Positions 26,500 through 35,551 of a stretch of 64,000 nucleotides of DNA are shown piece by piece. Each line of letters starts with the position of its first letter. Position 1 is the first letter of the stretch. The position numbers were made by a program, and so were the translations under genes. This DNA comes from Terriglobia bacterium (lineage in GTDB: Bacteria; Acidobacteriota; Terriglobia; Acidiferrales; UBA7541), in assembly GCA_020072785.1 (NCBI GenBank), contig JAIQGG010000002.1, positions 744,001 through 808,000 of the forward strand, read 5' to 3'. Below the pieces are notes generated by a model. The model had not been told where the DNA came from and searched no databases. It saw only the letters and a list, made by a program, of their open reading frames with translations.

Positions 26500-27114
26500 T
26501 CAGATCAGGCCCAGGTGCAGCACCAGGCGCAATACCAGCGCGGCGTACACGGCCGCCATCCAGTCATCGGCCATGATACCCCAGCCGCCGGGAAGTTTTT
26601 CCAGTTGCCGCGCCGGAAACGGCTTCCAGATGTCGAACACGCGAAAAAGTATAAAACCCAGCAAGAGGGTTTTCCAGTGCAGGAGCGCGAAGGGCCCGCC
26701 GCCGAGAAGTAGCGCGAGATGCTGGCCGGAAACTTCATCAATCACCACGGACTGCGGATCCTCAATTCCCGCATACTTCGCAACTCGCGCCGCGCTCCAC
26801 ACGCCGATCCCTGCAACAAGGAGCAGCACAAGTGATGGAAGAAAGACAAATGGGAGTGCGGAGGACGGTTGATTTCGAAAACCGGGGATCACGCCGGAAT
26901 CCAGAAGAGAAGACAATCGCCATCCCAGGTGCAGCACGCATACTGTTAGCGCTACACCAACGATCGAGCCAAACGTGCCGGGGGCTTTGGGAGCGTAACC
27001 GACGCCTAGGCCTGTTGCGAGGGCGAGGGCCAGGCGCGGTTTCTTGCGCGGTGCGGCTTCCGGCACTTCAGAGGGCGGCGCGTCCGTGGCCGGGGTGTCA
27101 GTGTTCGGATTCAT
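26500..27114 (-). CDS. pgpA: Phosphatidylglycerophosphatase A
   Basis: A 204-residue membrane phosphatase that converts phosphatidylglycerophosphate to phosphatidylglycerol. After a 30-residue Pro/Lys-rich N-terminus come the family motifs GYAPKAPGTFGSIVG (about 41-55), VVIDEVSG, FRVFDIWKPFPARQLEKL and GGWGIMADDWMAAVYA. The 5' end overlaps the YacG gene by 17 bp. It joins gpsA and plsY as a third phospholipid gene within 5 kb. Confidence 0.93.
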   Translation of the reverse strand: MNPNTDTPATDAPPSEVPEAAPRKKPRLALALATGLGVGYAPKAPGTFGSIVGVALTVCVLHLGWRLSSLLDSGVIPGFRNQPSSALPFVFLPSLVLLLVAGIGVWSAARVAKYAGIEDPQSVVIDEVSGQHLALLLGGGPFALLHWKTLLLGFILFRVFDIWKPFPARQLEKLPGGWGIMADDWMAAVYAALVLRLVLHLGLI

Positions 27115-27289
27115 TCGGTTTGGGTTTCTCTTCGAGATCCTCTTCGTCGAAAACCGGTTCGGAGACGACGTATTTTTCGCTGGCCCAGTGACCGAGATCG
27201 ATCTCCCGGCAGCGTTCGCTGCAGAAGGGGAAGTCGGCGTCCTTGTCGGAGTCCGTGGGTTTCTTGCAGATGGGGCACCGGTGTTTCAT
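27098..27289 (-). CDS. yacG: YacG-type zinc protein (DNA gyrase inhibitor family)
   Basis: A 63-residue protein with C5-x2-C8-x14-C23-x3-C27 and the signature FCSERCREIDLGHW, followed by an acidic tail. This is the YacG/DUF329 zinc finger; the E. coli member binds gyrase B and inhibits it. Length is normal. It overlaps the start of pgpA and is the likely first gene of the transcript running to gpsA. The composite palindrome at 27301 lies directly upstream. Confidence 0.92.
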   Translation of the reverse strand: MKHRCPICKKPTDSDKDADFPFCSERCREIDLGHWASEKYVVSEPVFDEEDLEEKPKPNESEH

Positions 27290-27300
27290 GTCTCAGGTGT

Positions 27301-27380
27301 TGTAGCCGCCCTCTTCAGAGGGCGGGGTCTGCTCCTCGGTTTCGATCGAAAAGGCCCGCGGTCTTAAGACCGCGGCTACA
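27301..27380. repeat. 80-bp compound palindromic element
   Basis: Outer inverted ends TGTAGCCGC and GCGGCTACA enclose two hairpins: CCGCCCTCT-tc-AGAGGGCGG at 27306-27325 and the perfect 20-bp palindrome CCGCGGTCTTAAGACCGCGG at 27356-27375. It sits between yacG and rimO. The CGGCTACA end recalls the palindromes at 6122-6257. Confidence 0.75.
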
Positions 27381-27473
27381 GCTCTGCGCTAAAGTTCCGA
27401 ACCCCAGAGGCGCAGAAAAATTCCGCATCGCCCGTCTGTGACGAACTCTCTTCGACTGACACTATAACGCGAT

Positions 27474-28940
27474 TTAGCCGAGAACGCGGAGGGGTGCGCC
27501 GGTGGAGATGCGGTGCAGCTTCTCGGCGGGCGGAGGAGGCGGCGTTGCGCTGACGGCCTGGGCGGCGCGGGCTGCGGGGCGGGGCAGAATCTCCAGGACG
27601 CGGGCGATCAGGTCGTAAGCGTCGGTCTTGGTGATCTCCACGCGCACAGCGTCGCCGGCCTCGGCGGCTGCGCCGCGCACTTCGATGTCCGTGAGGTAGA
27701 GTTTGCCGTCAATGTCCGGGGCCATGCCTTCGAGGCGCGCTTCCCAGACCAGCGGATTGTCCGCGGAAGGGCCCTCGACCAGGGCGGTGTGCGTCTGGCC
27801 CTTGAAGGCGCGCAGTTTCTTGCGGGAAATCTGCTTCTGGAGGGCCATCAACTGGCCGCGGCGGCCGGCCATCGTCGCGGCGTCCACTTTACCGCCGAGC
27901 GCGGCGCTCGCCGCGGTCTCCACGTCGGAATATTCGAACACGCCCATCCAGTCGAACTCCGCAGCGCGCACGAAAGCGCACAGTTCGTCGAAATCAGCGG
28001 AGGTCTCGCCGGGGAAGCCGACGATGAACGAGGTGCGCAAGGCCACGCCGGGAATCGTCGCGCGAATGCGTTCCAGCAGCTTGAGGAAGGCTTCGCCGTT
28101 GGACCCGCGCTTCATGCGCGCCAGCAGGTTGCGGCTGGCGTGCTGCAGCGGCATGTCCATGTACTTGGCGAGGCGCGGCTGCGCCGCGAGCGTGTCCAGC
28201 AGCTTCTGGGTCACGCGGTTGGGATAGGCGTAGAGGAAGCGCACCCAGAGCAGACCGGCTTCGCCGCCCACCTGCGCCAGCTTTTCGAGCAATTGCGCCA
28301 GGCCGTCGCGCAGGCCGAGGTCTTCGCCGTAAGAAGTCGTATCCTGCCCGATCAGGGTGATCTCCCGCGCGCCGCCCGCCGCGAGGTTTTCCGCCTCGCG
28401 CACCACCGATTCGAAGCGCCGGCTGCGGAACTTCCCGCGCAGCTGCGGAATGATGCAGAAGGTGCAGGGATGATCGCAGCCCTCGGCGATCTTGATGTAG
28501 GCGGCGTGGCGCGGCGTGGTGACGACGCGCGGCGTCAGATCGTGGTAGAGAAACGCGGGCGCCGCCGCGGGCAGCACGCGCAGGTCGCCGCGCACCGCTT
28601 CCAGGATGCGCTCCACTTCGCCCGTGCCCACCACCGCGTCCACTTCCGGAATCTGCTCCAGAATCTGCTGGCGGAAGCGCTCCACCAGGCACCCGGCGAC
28701 GATCAGCTTCCTGGCCGCGCCGAACTTCTTGTGCTCGGCCATTTCCAGGATGGTGTCCACCGATTCCTTCTGCGCCGCCTCGATGAAGCTGCAGGTGTTC
28801 ACCACCAGCACATCGGCCTCGTCCGCGCGCGGCGTCAGCTCGTATCCGCCGTGCGTGAGGATGCCCATCATGACCTCGCTGTCCACGAGGTTCTTGGGGC
28901 AGCCCAGGCTCACGAATCCGACTTTGGGTGTCTTGGCCAT
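27474..28940 (-). CDS. rimO: Ribosomal protein uS12 methylthiotransferase RimO
   Basis: A 488-residue radical-SAM methylthiotransferase. The N-terminal domain has cluster cysteines C14, C50 and C84 (VSLGCPKNLVDSE, VNTCSFI, AGCLVE). The radical-SAM cluster is C155-x3-C159-x2-C162 in EGCDHPCTFCIIP. A TRAM domain follows (about 375-445). It modifies a conserved aspartate of protein S12. A Pro/Ala-rich tail of about 35 residues extends beyond TRAM, longer than usual. It is a single-gene unit. Confidence 0.96.
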   Translation of the reverse strand: MAKTPKVGFVSLGCPKNLVDSEVMMGILTHGGYELTPRADEADVLVVNTCSFIEAAQKESVDTILEMAEHKKFGAARKLIVAGCLVERFRQQILEQIPEVDAVVGTGEVERILEAVRGDLRVLPAAAPAFLYHDLTPRVVTTPRHAAYIKIAEGCDHPCTFCIIPQLRGKFRSRRFESVVREAENLAAGGAREITLIGQDTTSYGEDLGLRDGLAQLLEKLAQVGGEAGLLWVRFLYAYPNRVTQKLLDTLAAQPRLAKYMDMPLQHASRNLLARMKRGSNGEAFLKLLERIRATIPGVALRTSFIVGFPGETSADFDELCAFVRAAEFDWMGVFEYSDVETAASAALGGKVDAATMAGRRGQLMALQKQISRKKLRAFKGQTHTALVEGPSADNPLVWEARLEGMAPDIDGKLYLTDIEVRGAAAEAGDAVRVEITKTDAYDLIARVLEILPRPAARAAQAVSATPPPPPAEKLHRISTGAPLRVLG

Positions 28941-29080
28941 CAGCAGGAATTTGCGCTTCCACGCAATTCCCTAGTGTAACACGCAGCGCGGAGGGGATTT
29001 TGCAGCGGCGGCGGCATTTAACCCGAGCGGGCCGGGGGGCCGTCCGGGGGCGAGATAAACTCGCCGCTGCACTCGGAAAG

Positions 29081-31318
29081 TTATCGTGCGCGCAGCGCGG
29101 CGCGAATTTCCGCCAGCAGCGCGCGCAACCGCAGCGCATCGCAGGGCACGCCGCCATAGCGGGCCCGCGCATAGATCTGCGTGAACTCGCTCACCGCGGG
29201 AGCGATTCCCGGGGCCTCGATGGCCGCCGCGAATTCGTACGGCGTTTGCGCTTCGCTGTGCTTCCAGCCGCGCCGCGAGAGCACGCGCAGAAACTCCTGG
29301 TAGAGCAGGGAAGCGAGCTGCGGGTCACGCCGCGCCCCGCCCGGAGCGCGCACCCGCCATTCGAGGCGCATCCGCCGCGCGAGGCGCCGCAAGCCGCCGA
29401 AGTTCAACAGCAGCAGGAGAAGTACCAGGGCGACAGGAAGCACAGCGCGCAGCGTTCCGTGGCTTTTCTGCCAGGACTTGAGGCGCTCTTTCCCGCGCTC
29501 CTGCAGTTCGTCGAAGAAGTTCCGCGCTCGCTCGTTCCAGGAGCGCGAGCCGCGCTGCACCGTCTGTGCGAGCGTAATCTGGTGCGCGAAATCGTAGTTG
29601 ATGACCCATTCATTCCAGGAGAGCTGGAACCAGTCCCAATACGCGGCCATCCGCCCGAGCAGGTTCTTTTCGGCTTCCGCCGCCCCGGGGGTGGGATCGA
29701 AGGTGAGCCAGCCGTAGTTGGGGAAGTACACCTCGACCCAGCTGTGCGCGTCGCTGGCGCGCACGATGTAGTCCTTGCCGACGTCGTTGTACTCGCCGGG
29801 GAGAAAGCCGTTCACCAGGCGCGCGGGGATGCCCAGTGTGCGCAGGAGCACGGTCATGGCCGAGGCGAAGTATTCGCAATGCCCGGCGCGGGTCACGAAC
29901 AGGAAGTGCGCCAGGGCGTCGTCGCCGGGACGGCCCGTAAGGTTCAGCGAATAGGCGTAATTGCTCTGCAGGTAGGCTTCGATGGCCGCGGCTTTGTCGA
30001 AAGGCGTTGCCGCGCGCGCGGTGATCTGCCGCGCCAGTGCGGCGATGCGCGGATCGAGCACGGGGAGCTGCAGGTAGGTCTCGCGGAGCCCTGGGGGATA
30101 TTTCGCGGAGGCGGAACGCAGCAGAGCCGGGGCCACCCGGGGCAGCAGGGAATATCCCTCGTAGCGCGTGGGCGTGTAGTTGTGGAAAGGATTGAAGAAC
30201 GAAGAGGTGGGATCCATCAGCAAGTAGGCGCGCCGGCTTGCGGTAATTCCCATGTCAGCGGAAAAAGTTCCCCGCAGCGAGAGGACGTAGGAGGGCGCGA
30301 ACACCGCGTCGGTCGCCACCGGCTCGAGCAGCACCGTATAGTGCAGCGACATGGAATGCGCGCGCAGGCCGGCCGGAAACGCCGGCGGGCGAATCCAGCC
30401 GTCGCCATCCACGGACAGCGCTTCCCGCGTCCGCTCCGGCGTGAACCAGCGCTTGCCGTCGAAATCCGTGAGCGCGATGCCGCGCCAGCGCAGACGCACA
30501 CTGCGCGGAAGCTGGCCGGCCTTCACGCGCATGACCACCGTGGAGTCTTTCTTGATCTCGCCGATCTGTCCCAGCTCGACATCCTCGCTGAAGCCGGACA
30601 TCAGCGCGGGCTGCAGGCCCATTTTTCCGAAATATCCGGCGCTGAAGCGCGGAAAGAAGAAGAAGAACAGCGAGCCGAGAAGGATCGCGCCCAGCGTCAC
30701 GCTCAACGCGGCGATGCCCAGGGCGCGGTGGAAGCGCTTCTCCAGCCCCGGCCGGGCGGCCAGCGACAGTGACACCGCGCCCTGGGCGCCGCGGCGCATC
30801 TCGTAGCCGAGAAACGTGGCCACGGCAAAAAGCAGATACAGGAAAAAGAGCCCCAGGAAATAGGTGTCGATGGTGAGCACCGCAGCTGCCAGCACCGTGC
30901 CGAACGATAGCAGCGCCAGGAAGAGCGCGTCCCGGTCGTTGGCCGCGCTGTACAGGCGCACAAAGAACACGTACAGCAGGAGATGCACGGCGGCGAGCAG
31001 AGCGGCGTACAGGCCGGGATTGGGCGCGCCCGCCGCATAGTTCCGTGAAAAGATCAGGTAGTCCGCGGGGAAGACCGCGAAGTAGGCGATGACCAGCCAG
31101 GTCGCCAGCCGGTGGCTGAACTCCGGCCCGTGCCTCCGCCAGCCGCGAATTCCCTTGTAGAGCACGGCCAGCGGCGCGAAGACCGCCGTCGGCGGGTCGA
31201 GTTTGCCCGTCGCGGCCAGCGTGCTCACGGCCGTAAGAATCAGGCAGAAGAGCGCGGTGCGGAAGAACCGCTCGGCGGGCGGTGCCGCTGCGGGAAAGGC
31301 TGTAGCGGTGCTCGACAT
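29081..31318 (-). CDS. TgpA-like membrane transglutaminase (DUF3488 / transglut core / DUF4129)
   Basis: A 745-residue membrane protein. About seven helices occupy residues 20-215. A periplasmic transglutaminase-like domain (about 440-570) shows the Cys of AGHCEYFASAMTVLLRTLG, the His of DAHSWVEVYFP and the Asp of TFDPTPG. A further helix (about 640) precedes a C-terminal DUF4129 region. TgpA of Pseudomonas is essential for growth and is usually encoded with MoxR and DUF58 partners. Here those lie 1.3 kb upstream, separated by mutY, on the same strand. The protein substrate is unknown. Confidence 0.92.
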   Translation of the reverse strand: MSSTATAFPAAAPPAERFFRTALFCLILTAVSTLAATGKLDPPTAVFAPLAVLYKGIRGWRRHGPEFSHRLATWLVIAYFAVFPADYLIFSRNYAAGAPNPGLYAALLAAVHLLLYVFFVRLYSAANDRDALFLALLSFGTVLAAAVLTIDTYFLGLFFLYLLFAVATFLGYEMRRGAQGAVSLSLAARPGLEKRFHRALGIAALSVTLGAILLGSLFFFFFPRFSAGYFGKMGLQPALMSGFSEDVELGQIGEIKKDSTVVMRVKAGQLPRSVRLRWRGIALTDFDGKRWFTPERTREALSVDGDGWIRPPAFPAGLRAHSMSLHYTVLLEPVATDAVFAPSYVLSLRGTFSADMGITASRRAYLLMDPTSSFFNPFHNYTPTRYEGYSLLPRVAPALLRSASAKYPPGLRETYLQLPVLDPRIAALARQITARAATPFDKAAAIEAYLQSNYAYSLNLTGRPGDDALAHFLFVTRAGHCEYFASAMTVLLRTLGIPARLVNGFLPGEYNDVGKDYIVRASDAHSWVEVYFPNYGWLTFDPTPGAAEAEKNLLGRMAAYWDWFQLSWNEWVINYDFAHQITLAQTVQRGSRSWNERARNFFDELQERGKERLKSWQKSHGTLRAVLPVALVLLLLLLNFGGLRRLARRMRLEWRVRAPGGARRDPQLASLLYQEFLRVLSRRGWKHSEAQTPYEFAAAIEAPGIAPAVSEFTQIYARARYGGVPCDALRLRALLAEIRAALRAR

Positions 31319-31441
31319 GGCGCAGATTTCATCCTAGCACCGCGCCGCTGCGCGTGGCCGTGGCAGCGCGAATCTGCCAACGTCTGCCGGGCGGAATAAT
31401 TCTTCGTGCAGGGAAAGCGCGTGCGAAGGAGCCGGAAACTT

Positions 31442-32572
31442 CTATTCCGGCCGGACTGGGGCTGCGGCCCGCGCGATCTTGCGCGTGAGGTTGGAGACGG
31501 GAAGCGTGTGCAATTCGCCCAGAAGCAGGGCGCGCGCGCCGCGCGGGCGCGGCAGCTTCTTCACGCGCACCAGAAACGGCGCAATCGTGATCTCGCGGTG
31601 GGTGACGGCCTGGCGCACGGGTTTTGCCGCGGCAATCTGCGCGCCGGCCGCCGCGGCCAGACCGAAACTCTTCCCGAGATGAGTGCGCAGAGCGCTCCGC
31701 GCGTTTTTTCCAGCGCGCACCGCCGGGAAATGCCACATCCGTGAGAAGAGCGGCGAGAGTTCCCCGGGTGTCCCGGGCGCGGCGGCGCGGCGCGGCGGAG
31801 GGAGCAGCAGGGTGCGTCCCTGCGGGTCGAGGAAGACCGCGGCCGCGAGATGCACCTGCACCGGCGCGCGCTTGCGGCGCTTTTCCGGAATGGTCTCCGC
31901 AAGGCCCCGGCGGCGCGCGCGGCACCAGCGCGCCACCGGGCACGCCGCGCAGTCCGGCGCGCGCGGCGTGCAGAGCGTCGCGCCCAGCTCCATCATCGCC
32001 TGGTTCCAGTCGCCGGGATGATTGCGCTCCAGCAGGCGGTCCGCGGAAGCTTGCAGGCCTTGCCAGCGGCGCGGCGCGCGCAGGTCCCCGCGCAGCGCTT
32101 CCAGCCGCGCCAGCACCCGGGCCACGTTGCCGTCGAGCACGGCGTGCGGCGCGCCATAGGCGATGCTCAGAATCGCCGCGGCCGTATAGCGCCCGATTCC
32201 GGGCAACGCCAGCGCGGCTTGGTAGTCGCGCGGAAATACGCCGGCGTGGCGGGCCACGATCTCCCGCGCCGCGCGCTGGAGGTTGCGCGCCCGGCTGTAA
32301 TAGCCGAGCCCCGACCAGTGCCGCAGAATCTCCTCTTCGGGAGCCTCGGCCAGCGCGCGCACATCCTGAAAGCGCGCCACGAAGCGCTCGTAGTAGGGAA
32401 TCACCGCGGCCACGCGCGTCTGCTGCAGCATGATCTCCGAAAGCCAGATGCGGCCGGGATCCTGGGTGCGGCGCCAGGGCAGGTCGCGCTGCCGGCGCGC
32501 GAACCACGCCAGCAGCTGCCGCCGGAATTTTCCGAGTTCTTTCCCTGCGAGAGGCACGCGCCATTTTCGCAC
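31442..32572 (-). CDS. mutY: A/G-specific adenine glycosylase MutY
   Basis: A 376-residue base-excision enzyme that removes adenine opposite 8-oxoguanine. It shows LPWRRTQDPGRIWLSEIMLQQT with the catalytic Glu, the HhH motif LPGIGRYTAAAI, VLDGNVARVLARL with the catalytic Asp, and the iron-sulfur ligands C-x6-C-x2-C-x5-C in CTPRAPDCAACPVARWC. A C-terminal NUDIX-like 8-oxoG recognition domain follows from about residue 235. Composition is very Arg/Ala-rich. It lies between the transglutaminase and DUF58 genes on the same strand. Confidence 0.95.
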   Translation of the reverse strand: MRKWRVPLAGKELGKFRRQLLAWFARRQRDLPWRRTQDPGRIWLSEIMLQQTRVAAVIPYYERFVARFQDVRALAEAPEEEILRHWSGLGYYSRARNLQRAAREIVARHAGVFPRDYQAALALPGIGRYTAAAILSIAYGAPHAVLDGNVARVLARLEALRGDLRAPRRWQGLQASADRLLERNHPGDWNQAMMELGATLCTPRAPDCAACPVARWCRARRRGLAETIPEKRRKRAPVQVHLAAAVFLDPQGRTLLLPPPRRAAAPGTPGELSPLFSRMWHFPAVRAGKNARSALRTHLGKSFGLAAAAGAQIAAAKPVRQAVTHREITIAPFLVRVKKLPRPRGARALLLGELHTLPVSNLTRKIARAAAPVRPE

Positions 32573-32632
32573 ACCCGGCGCGCGTTTCCTCTCTGCGTAC
32601 CGCCGTTCTTCACTGAGTTTGTGCGAGGCCCA

Positions 32633-33952
32633 CTACAGTTCGGGCAGGAAGATGAAGTACGCGGAATTCCACAGATCTTCGGGGATCGTGCCGGGCGACT
32701 GGCTGGTCAGCACGATCTTGGCAAGCTCGGGATCGCCGCTGAGCGATTGCAGCAGCTGCGCTCCGCCCTCCTGGCGCAGCGGCTCGCTGAGGGCGAGCAG
32801 GCGCAGCACGTCGGAGATAATCTCCGCGGCGGGAGCCAGGGGCGTTTCCGCGCCGAGGGTGCGGAAGCGCAGCAGGGCGTTGGTTTCGTAGAAGTGCCAG
32901 GCGATGCTGGCGCAGAGGGCCACGGCGCGCTCGAACATCTCCGCGGCGTCCGGCAACTCCGCGGGCAGCGCCGGGTCGAAGACCAGCAGCACGCGGCGGT
33001 CGTCTTCGCGGTTGAACTCGCGCACCAGCAGGGTGCCGGTGCGCGCCGAAGCCTTCCAGTGCACGTGCCGGGCGCTGTCCGTGGGCAGGTAGTCGCGCAG
33101 GGCGTGCAGGTCCTGGCCGCGGCCCTTCTTCAGGCTTTCGATCGAGCCCTGCAGCGCGGGCAGCACCGCGCGAAAATCCGCCGTGGCTTCCACCGACGGA
33201 TAAACCAGCGCTTCCGTGCGCAGGTCCACGGGGCGCGCCTTCTGCAGAAACCCGAAGGGGAAGCGCGTGACGATCTTGAAGGCCTCCTGGCGATACACTC
33301 CGCGCCGCGGAAACAGCAGGGGCACCCACTGCTGCACCCGCCCCTGCCGCGGCACGTACGGGAAATAGACCGGGGTCTCCAGCACCGCCGCGCGCGCCGC
33401 TCCCTTCGCTGCCACGCCCTCCAGGCGCAACGAGAACGACGGCAGCGTCAGCTTCTCGTTCTGCAGCTCGACGCTGGCACGCACCGGCGCGCCCGCGAAA
33501 ATCTCCTCCGGCAGCTCCAGGCGAATGGCCACGCCCGAAAGCGTGATGGTGGAGAGAATGCCGGACATGAGAATGGCGGCGATCAGGCTGGCCAGAATCA
33601 GAAAGAGCAGGTTATTGCCGGTATTCATCGCCGCCAGGGCCACGGCAAACACTCCGCCGATGTAGATCCAGCCCTCGCGGGTCAGCTTGTACTCCATTTT
33701 GTAGGCGACCCAGCGCAGCGGCGTGCGCCGCGCCAGCACCGGCACCAGCGTCACCGCCACCCAGCCCGCCAGCACCAGCGAGGAGAGCGCGGAAATTCCG
33801 GCCAGGGCGACGTGGCCCATCTCCGCAGCGGCGCCGGAATAGAGAGCGAGAAGCAAGGCCACGGTCAGCGCGGCCATGGCCAGGAAAAACGCGCGGACGC
33901 CCGGGCTGTCCATTCTTACCCAGAGCTTCGCCAGCGTGGCCGTGCGGTTCAC
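32633..33952 (-). CDS. DUF58 domain protein
   Basis: A 439-residue protein with membrane helices at about residues 22-68 and 95-135, then a cytoplasmic or periplasmic beta region. The DUF58 signature is RDYLPTDSARHVHWKASARTGTLLVREF, shown here only as the block near residues 283-310, followed by RRVLLVFDP, the start of a vWA-like fold. DUF58 proteins accompany MoxR ATPases. The start overlaps the MoxR stop by 4 bp, so the two are cotranslated. The partner transglutaminase gene lies beyond mutY. Confidence 0.92.
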   Translation of the reverse strand: MNRTATLAKLWVRMDSPGVRAFFLAMAALTVALLLALYSGAAAEMGHVALAGISALSSLVLAGWVAVTLVPVLARRTPLRWVAYKMEYKLTREGWIYIGGVFAVALAAMNTGNNLLFLILASLIAAILMSGILSTITLSGVAIRLELPEEIFAGAPVRASVELQNEKLTLPSFSLRLEGVAAKGAARAAVLETPVYFPYVPRQGRVQQWVPLLFPRRGVYRQEAFKIVTRFPFGFLQKARPVDLRTEALVYPSVEATADFRAVLPALQGSIESLKKGRGQDLHALRDYLPTDSARHVHWKASARTGTLLVREFNREDDRRVLLVFDPALPAELPDAAEMFERAVALCASIAWHFYETNALLRFRTLGAETPLAPAAEIISDVLRLLALSEPLRQEGGAQLLQSLSGDPELAKIVLTSQSPGTIPEDLWNSAYFIFLPEL

Positions 33953-34914
33953 AGGGGTACGCGTGCAGATTCGACGATTTCGCGGAGAAACGCCTCGACC
34001 CAGTCGGTCTTCTTGGCCCCGGCGGCGGGCCCGGCGCTCTTGATGTTGGCGATCACGCGGTGGGCGAGCACCGGCACGAAGAGCTGCTTGAAATCGTCGG
34101 GCAGGCAGAAGTCGCGCCCGTCCAGATACGCGCGGGCCTGCGCCGCGCGCTGCAGCATCAGCGTCCCGCGCGGGCTCACCCCCAGCGCCAGTTCCGGCGC
34201 CTGCCGCGTCCGCGTGACGATGGCCATGGCGTAATCCAGCAGGCTGTTCTCCACGCGCACGCGCGAGACCGCCTCCTGCATCGCCAGCACGTCCTGTGCG
34301 GTGGCCAGGGGCTCCAGATCCTTCAGCGGATCGTCGCTCGTCTGGCTGGAGCGCTTGCGCAGAATCTCTTTCTCGGTCTCCACGGAGGGGTAGCCCATGC
34401 GGATGCGCATCAGGAAGCGGTCCAGCTGCGATTCCGGCAGCGGGTAGGTGCCGTGGTGCTCCACCGGGTTCTGCGTGGCCACCACCAGGAAAGGCAGCGG
34501 CAGCGGGTGCGTCCGCCCGTCCACGGTCACCTGGGCCTCGTTCATGGCCTCCAGCAGCGCCGATTGCGTGCGCGGCGTGGTGCGGTTGATCTCGTCGGCC
34601 AGGATGACGTTGGCGAAGATCGGCCCGGGGCGGAATTCGAATTCGCGGTTTTCGGGGTTGTAGACGCTCACGCCCAGCACGTCGCTCGGCAGCAGGTCGG
34701 AGGTGAACTGGATGCGCTGGAAGGTGCAGTGGAAGGAGCGCGCCAGGGCCTGCGCCAGCGTCGTCTTGCCCACGCCCGGCACGTCTTCGATCAGCAGGTG
34801 CCCGCGGGCCAGCAAGGCCACCAGCGCCAGCTGAATGGCCTCTTCTTTCCCGTAGATGGCGCGGGAAAGGCTGCGCTGCAATTGCGAGACGATCTGGGCG
34901 GCGGCGATGGGCAT
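33949..34914 (-). CDS. moxR: MoxR-family AAA ATPase
   Basis: A 321-residue AAA+ ATPase. Walker A is DVPGVGKTTLAQALA (about residues 38-52), Walker B VILADEINRTTPRTQ and sensor 1 VVATQNPVEHHGTYPLPE. MoxR ATPases act as chaperones that assemble or activate vWA/DUF58 partners, here the adjacent gene. ATG 34914 begins MPIAAAQIVSQLQRSLSRAIYGKEEA, the usual start. tRNA-Val lies upstream and divergent, 45 bp away. Confidence 0.95.
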   Translation of the reverse strand: MPIAAAQIVSQLQRSLSRAIYGKEEAIQLALVALLARGHLLIEDVPGVGKTTLAQALARSFHCTFQRIQFTSDLLPSDVLGVSVYNPENREFEFRPGPIFANVILADEINRTTPRTQSALLEAMNEAQVTVDGRTHPLPLPFLVVATQNPVEHHGTYPLPESQLDRFLMRIRMGYPSVETEKEILRKRSSQTSDDPLKDLEPLATAQDVLAMQEAVSRVRVENSLLDYAMAIVTRTRQAPELALGVSPRGTLMLQRAAQARAYLDGRDFCLPDDFKQLFVPVLAHRVIANIKSAGPAAGAKKTDWVEAFLREIVESARVPL

Positions 34915-34917
34915 CGG

Positions 34918-34946
34918 TTGAATCTCGCTCTGCTTCGTGTTAAAAA
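34918..34946 (+). promoter_or_regulatory. Probable promoter of tRNA-Val
   Basis: TTGAAT (34918-34923), a 17-nt spacer and TAAAAA (34941-34946), with the mature tRNA starting 14 nt later. It lies in a short AT-rich pocket in otherwise GC-rich DNA. The -10 box is imperfect. Confidence 0.6.
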
Positions 34947-34959
34947 TAATTAGTACCGT

Positions 34960-35036
34960 GGGCGACTAGCTCAGTTGGTTAGAGCGCTCCCCTCACACGG
35001 GAGAGGTCAAAGGTTCAAGTCCTTTGTCGCCCACCA
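34960..35036 (+). tRNA. tRNA-Val (anticodon CAC)
   Basis: A full cloverleaf can be drawn. The acceptor arms are GGGCGAC and GTCGCCC, the D arm is GCTC...GAGC and the anticodon arm is CTCCC-CTCACAC-GGGAG with CAC at positions 34-36. The T arm is AAAGG-TTCAAGT-CCTTT. The discriminator A at 35033 is followed by an encoded CCA. The CAC anticodon reads GUG. Confidence 0.97.
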
Positions 35037-35077
35037 TCTCTTAAACGCCTGTACCCGATTCTAGCGGAATTTTCCCC

Positions 35078-35551
35078 ATGTCAACGGTCCTCCGTAGCCT
35101 CGAGTTTCTATCCCTGAGCCTGTGGCTCGGCGGCGACATTTTCCTCAGCTTTGTCGTCGCGCCCGGGGCGTTTGCGGTGCTGCCGGGGCGCGATCTCGCC
35201 GGCTCGATGGTCGGCTACGCCCTGGGCCGCCTGCACATTCTCGGCATCGTCTGCGGCATAGTCTTCTTCGCCGCGCGGCTGGCCCGCACGCGCTCCTTCG
35301 CCAACTTCGCCGCGCCCGTGGCCCTGGCCGTGGTGCTCATGCTCGCGCTCACTGTGGCCTCGCAGTACGGCGTCACCTCGCGCCTTGCCCGCTTGCGCTC
35401 GGAGATGGGCTCCGTGCAGAACACTGCCGCCGATAATCCCCTGCGCCGCGAATTCGACCGTCTGCACCGCCTCTCCGTCCAGCTCGAATCCGGCGTCCTC
35501 CTCGGCGGCCTCGCCGCCCTCTACCTGCTCACCCGCGAAGCCGTTCGCTGA
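35078..35551 (+). CDS. DUF4149 membrane protein
   Basis: A 157-residue protein with four membrane helices (about residues 5-30, 45-65, 75-95 and 135-153). FLSLSLWLGGDIFLSFVVAP near the start is the DUF4149 pattern. Function is unknown. The 3' end overlaps the convergent glycosylase gene by 31 bp. It starts 42 bp after the tRNA and may be read through from its promoter. Confidence 0.85.
   Translation: MSTVLRSLEFLSLSLWLGGDIFLSFVVAPGAFAVLPGRDLAGSMVGYALGRLHILGIVCGIVFFAARLARTRSFANFAAPVALAVVLMLALTVASQYGVTSRLARLRSEMGSVQNTAADNPLRREFDRLHRLSVQLESGVLLGGLAALYLLTREAVR

Noticed and set aside
28928-30772. A 614-codon open frame on the plus strand
   Set aside because: It is antisense to the transglutaminase gene and shows no family motifs.
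31850-34234. A 794-codon open frame on the plus strand
   Set aside because: It is antisense to mutY, DUF58 and moxR. Composition is Arg/His/Gln-rich without domains.
34960-35036. tRNA-Val as an integration site for an island
   Set aside because: No integrase and no direct repeat of the tRNA 3' end are found in the window.
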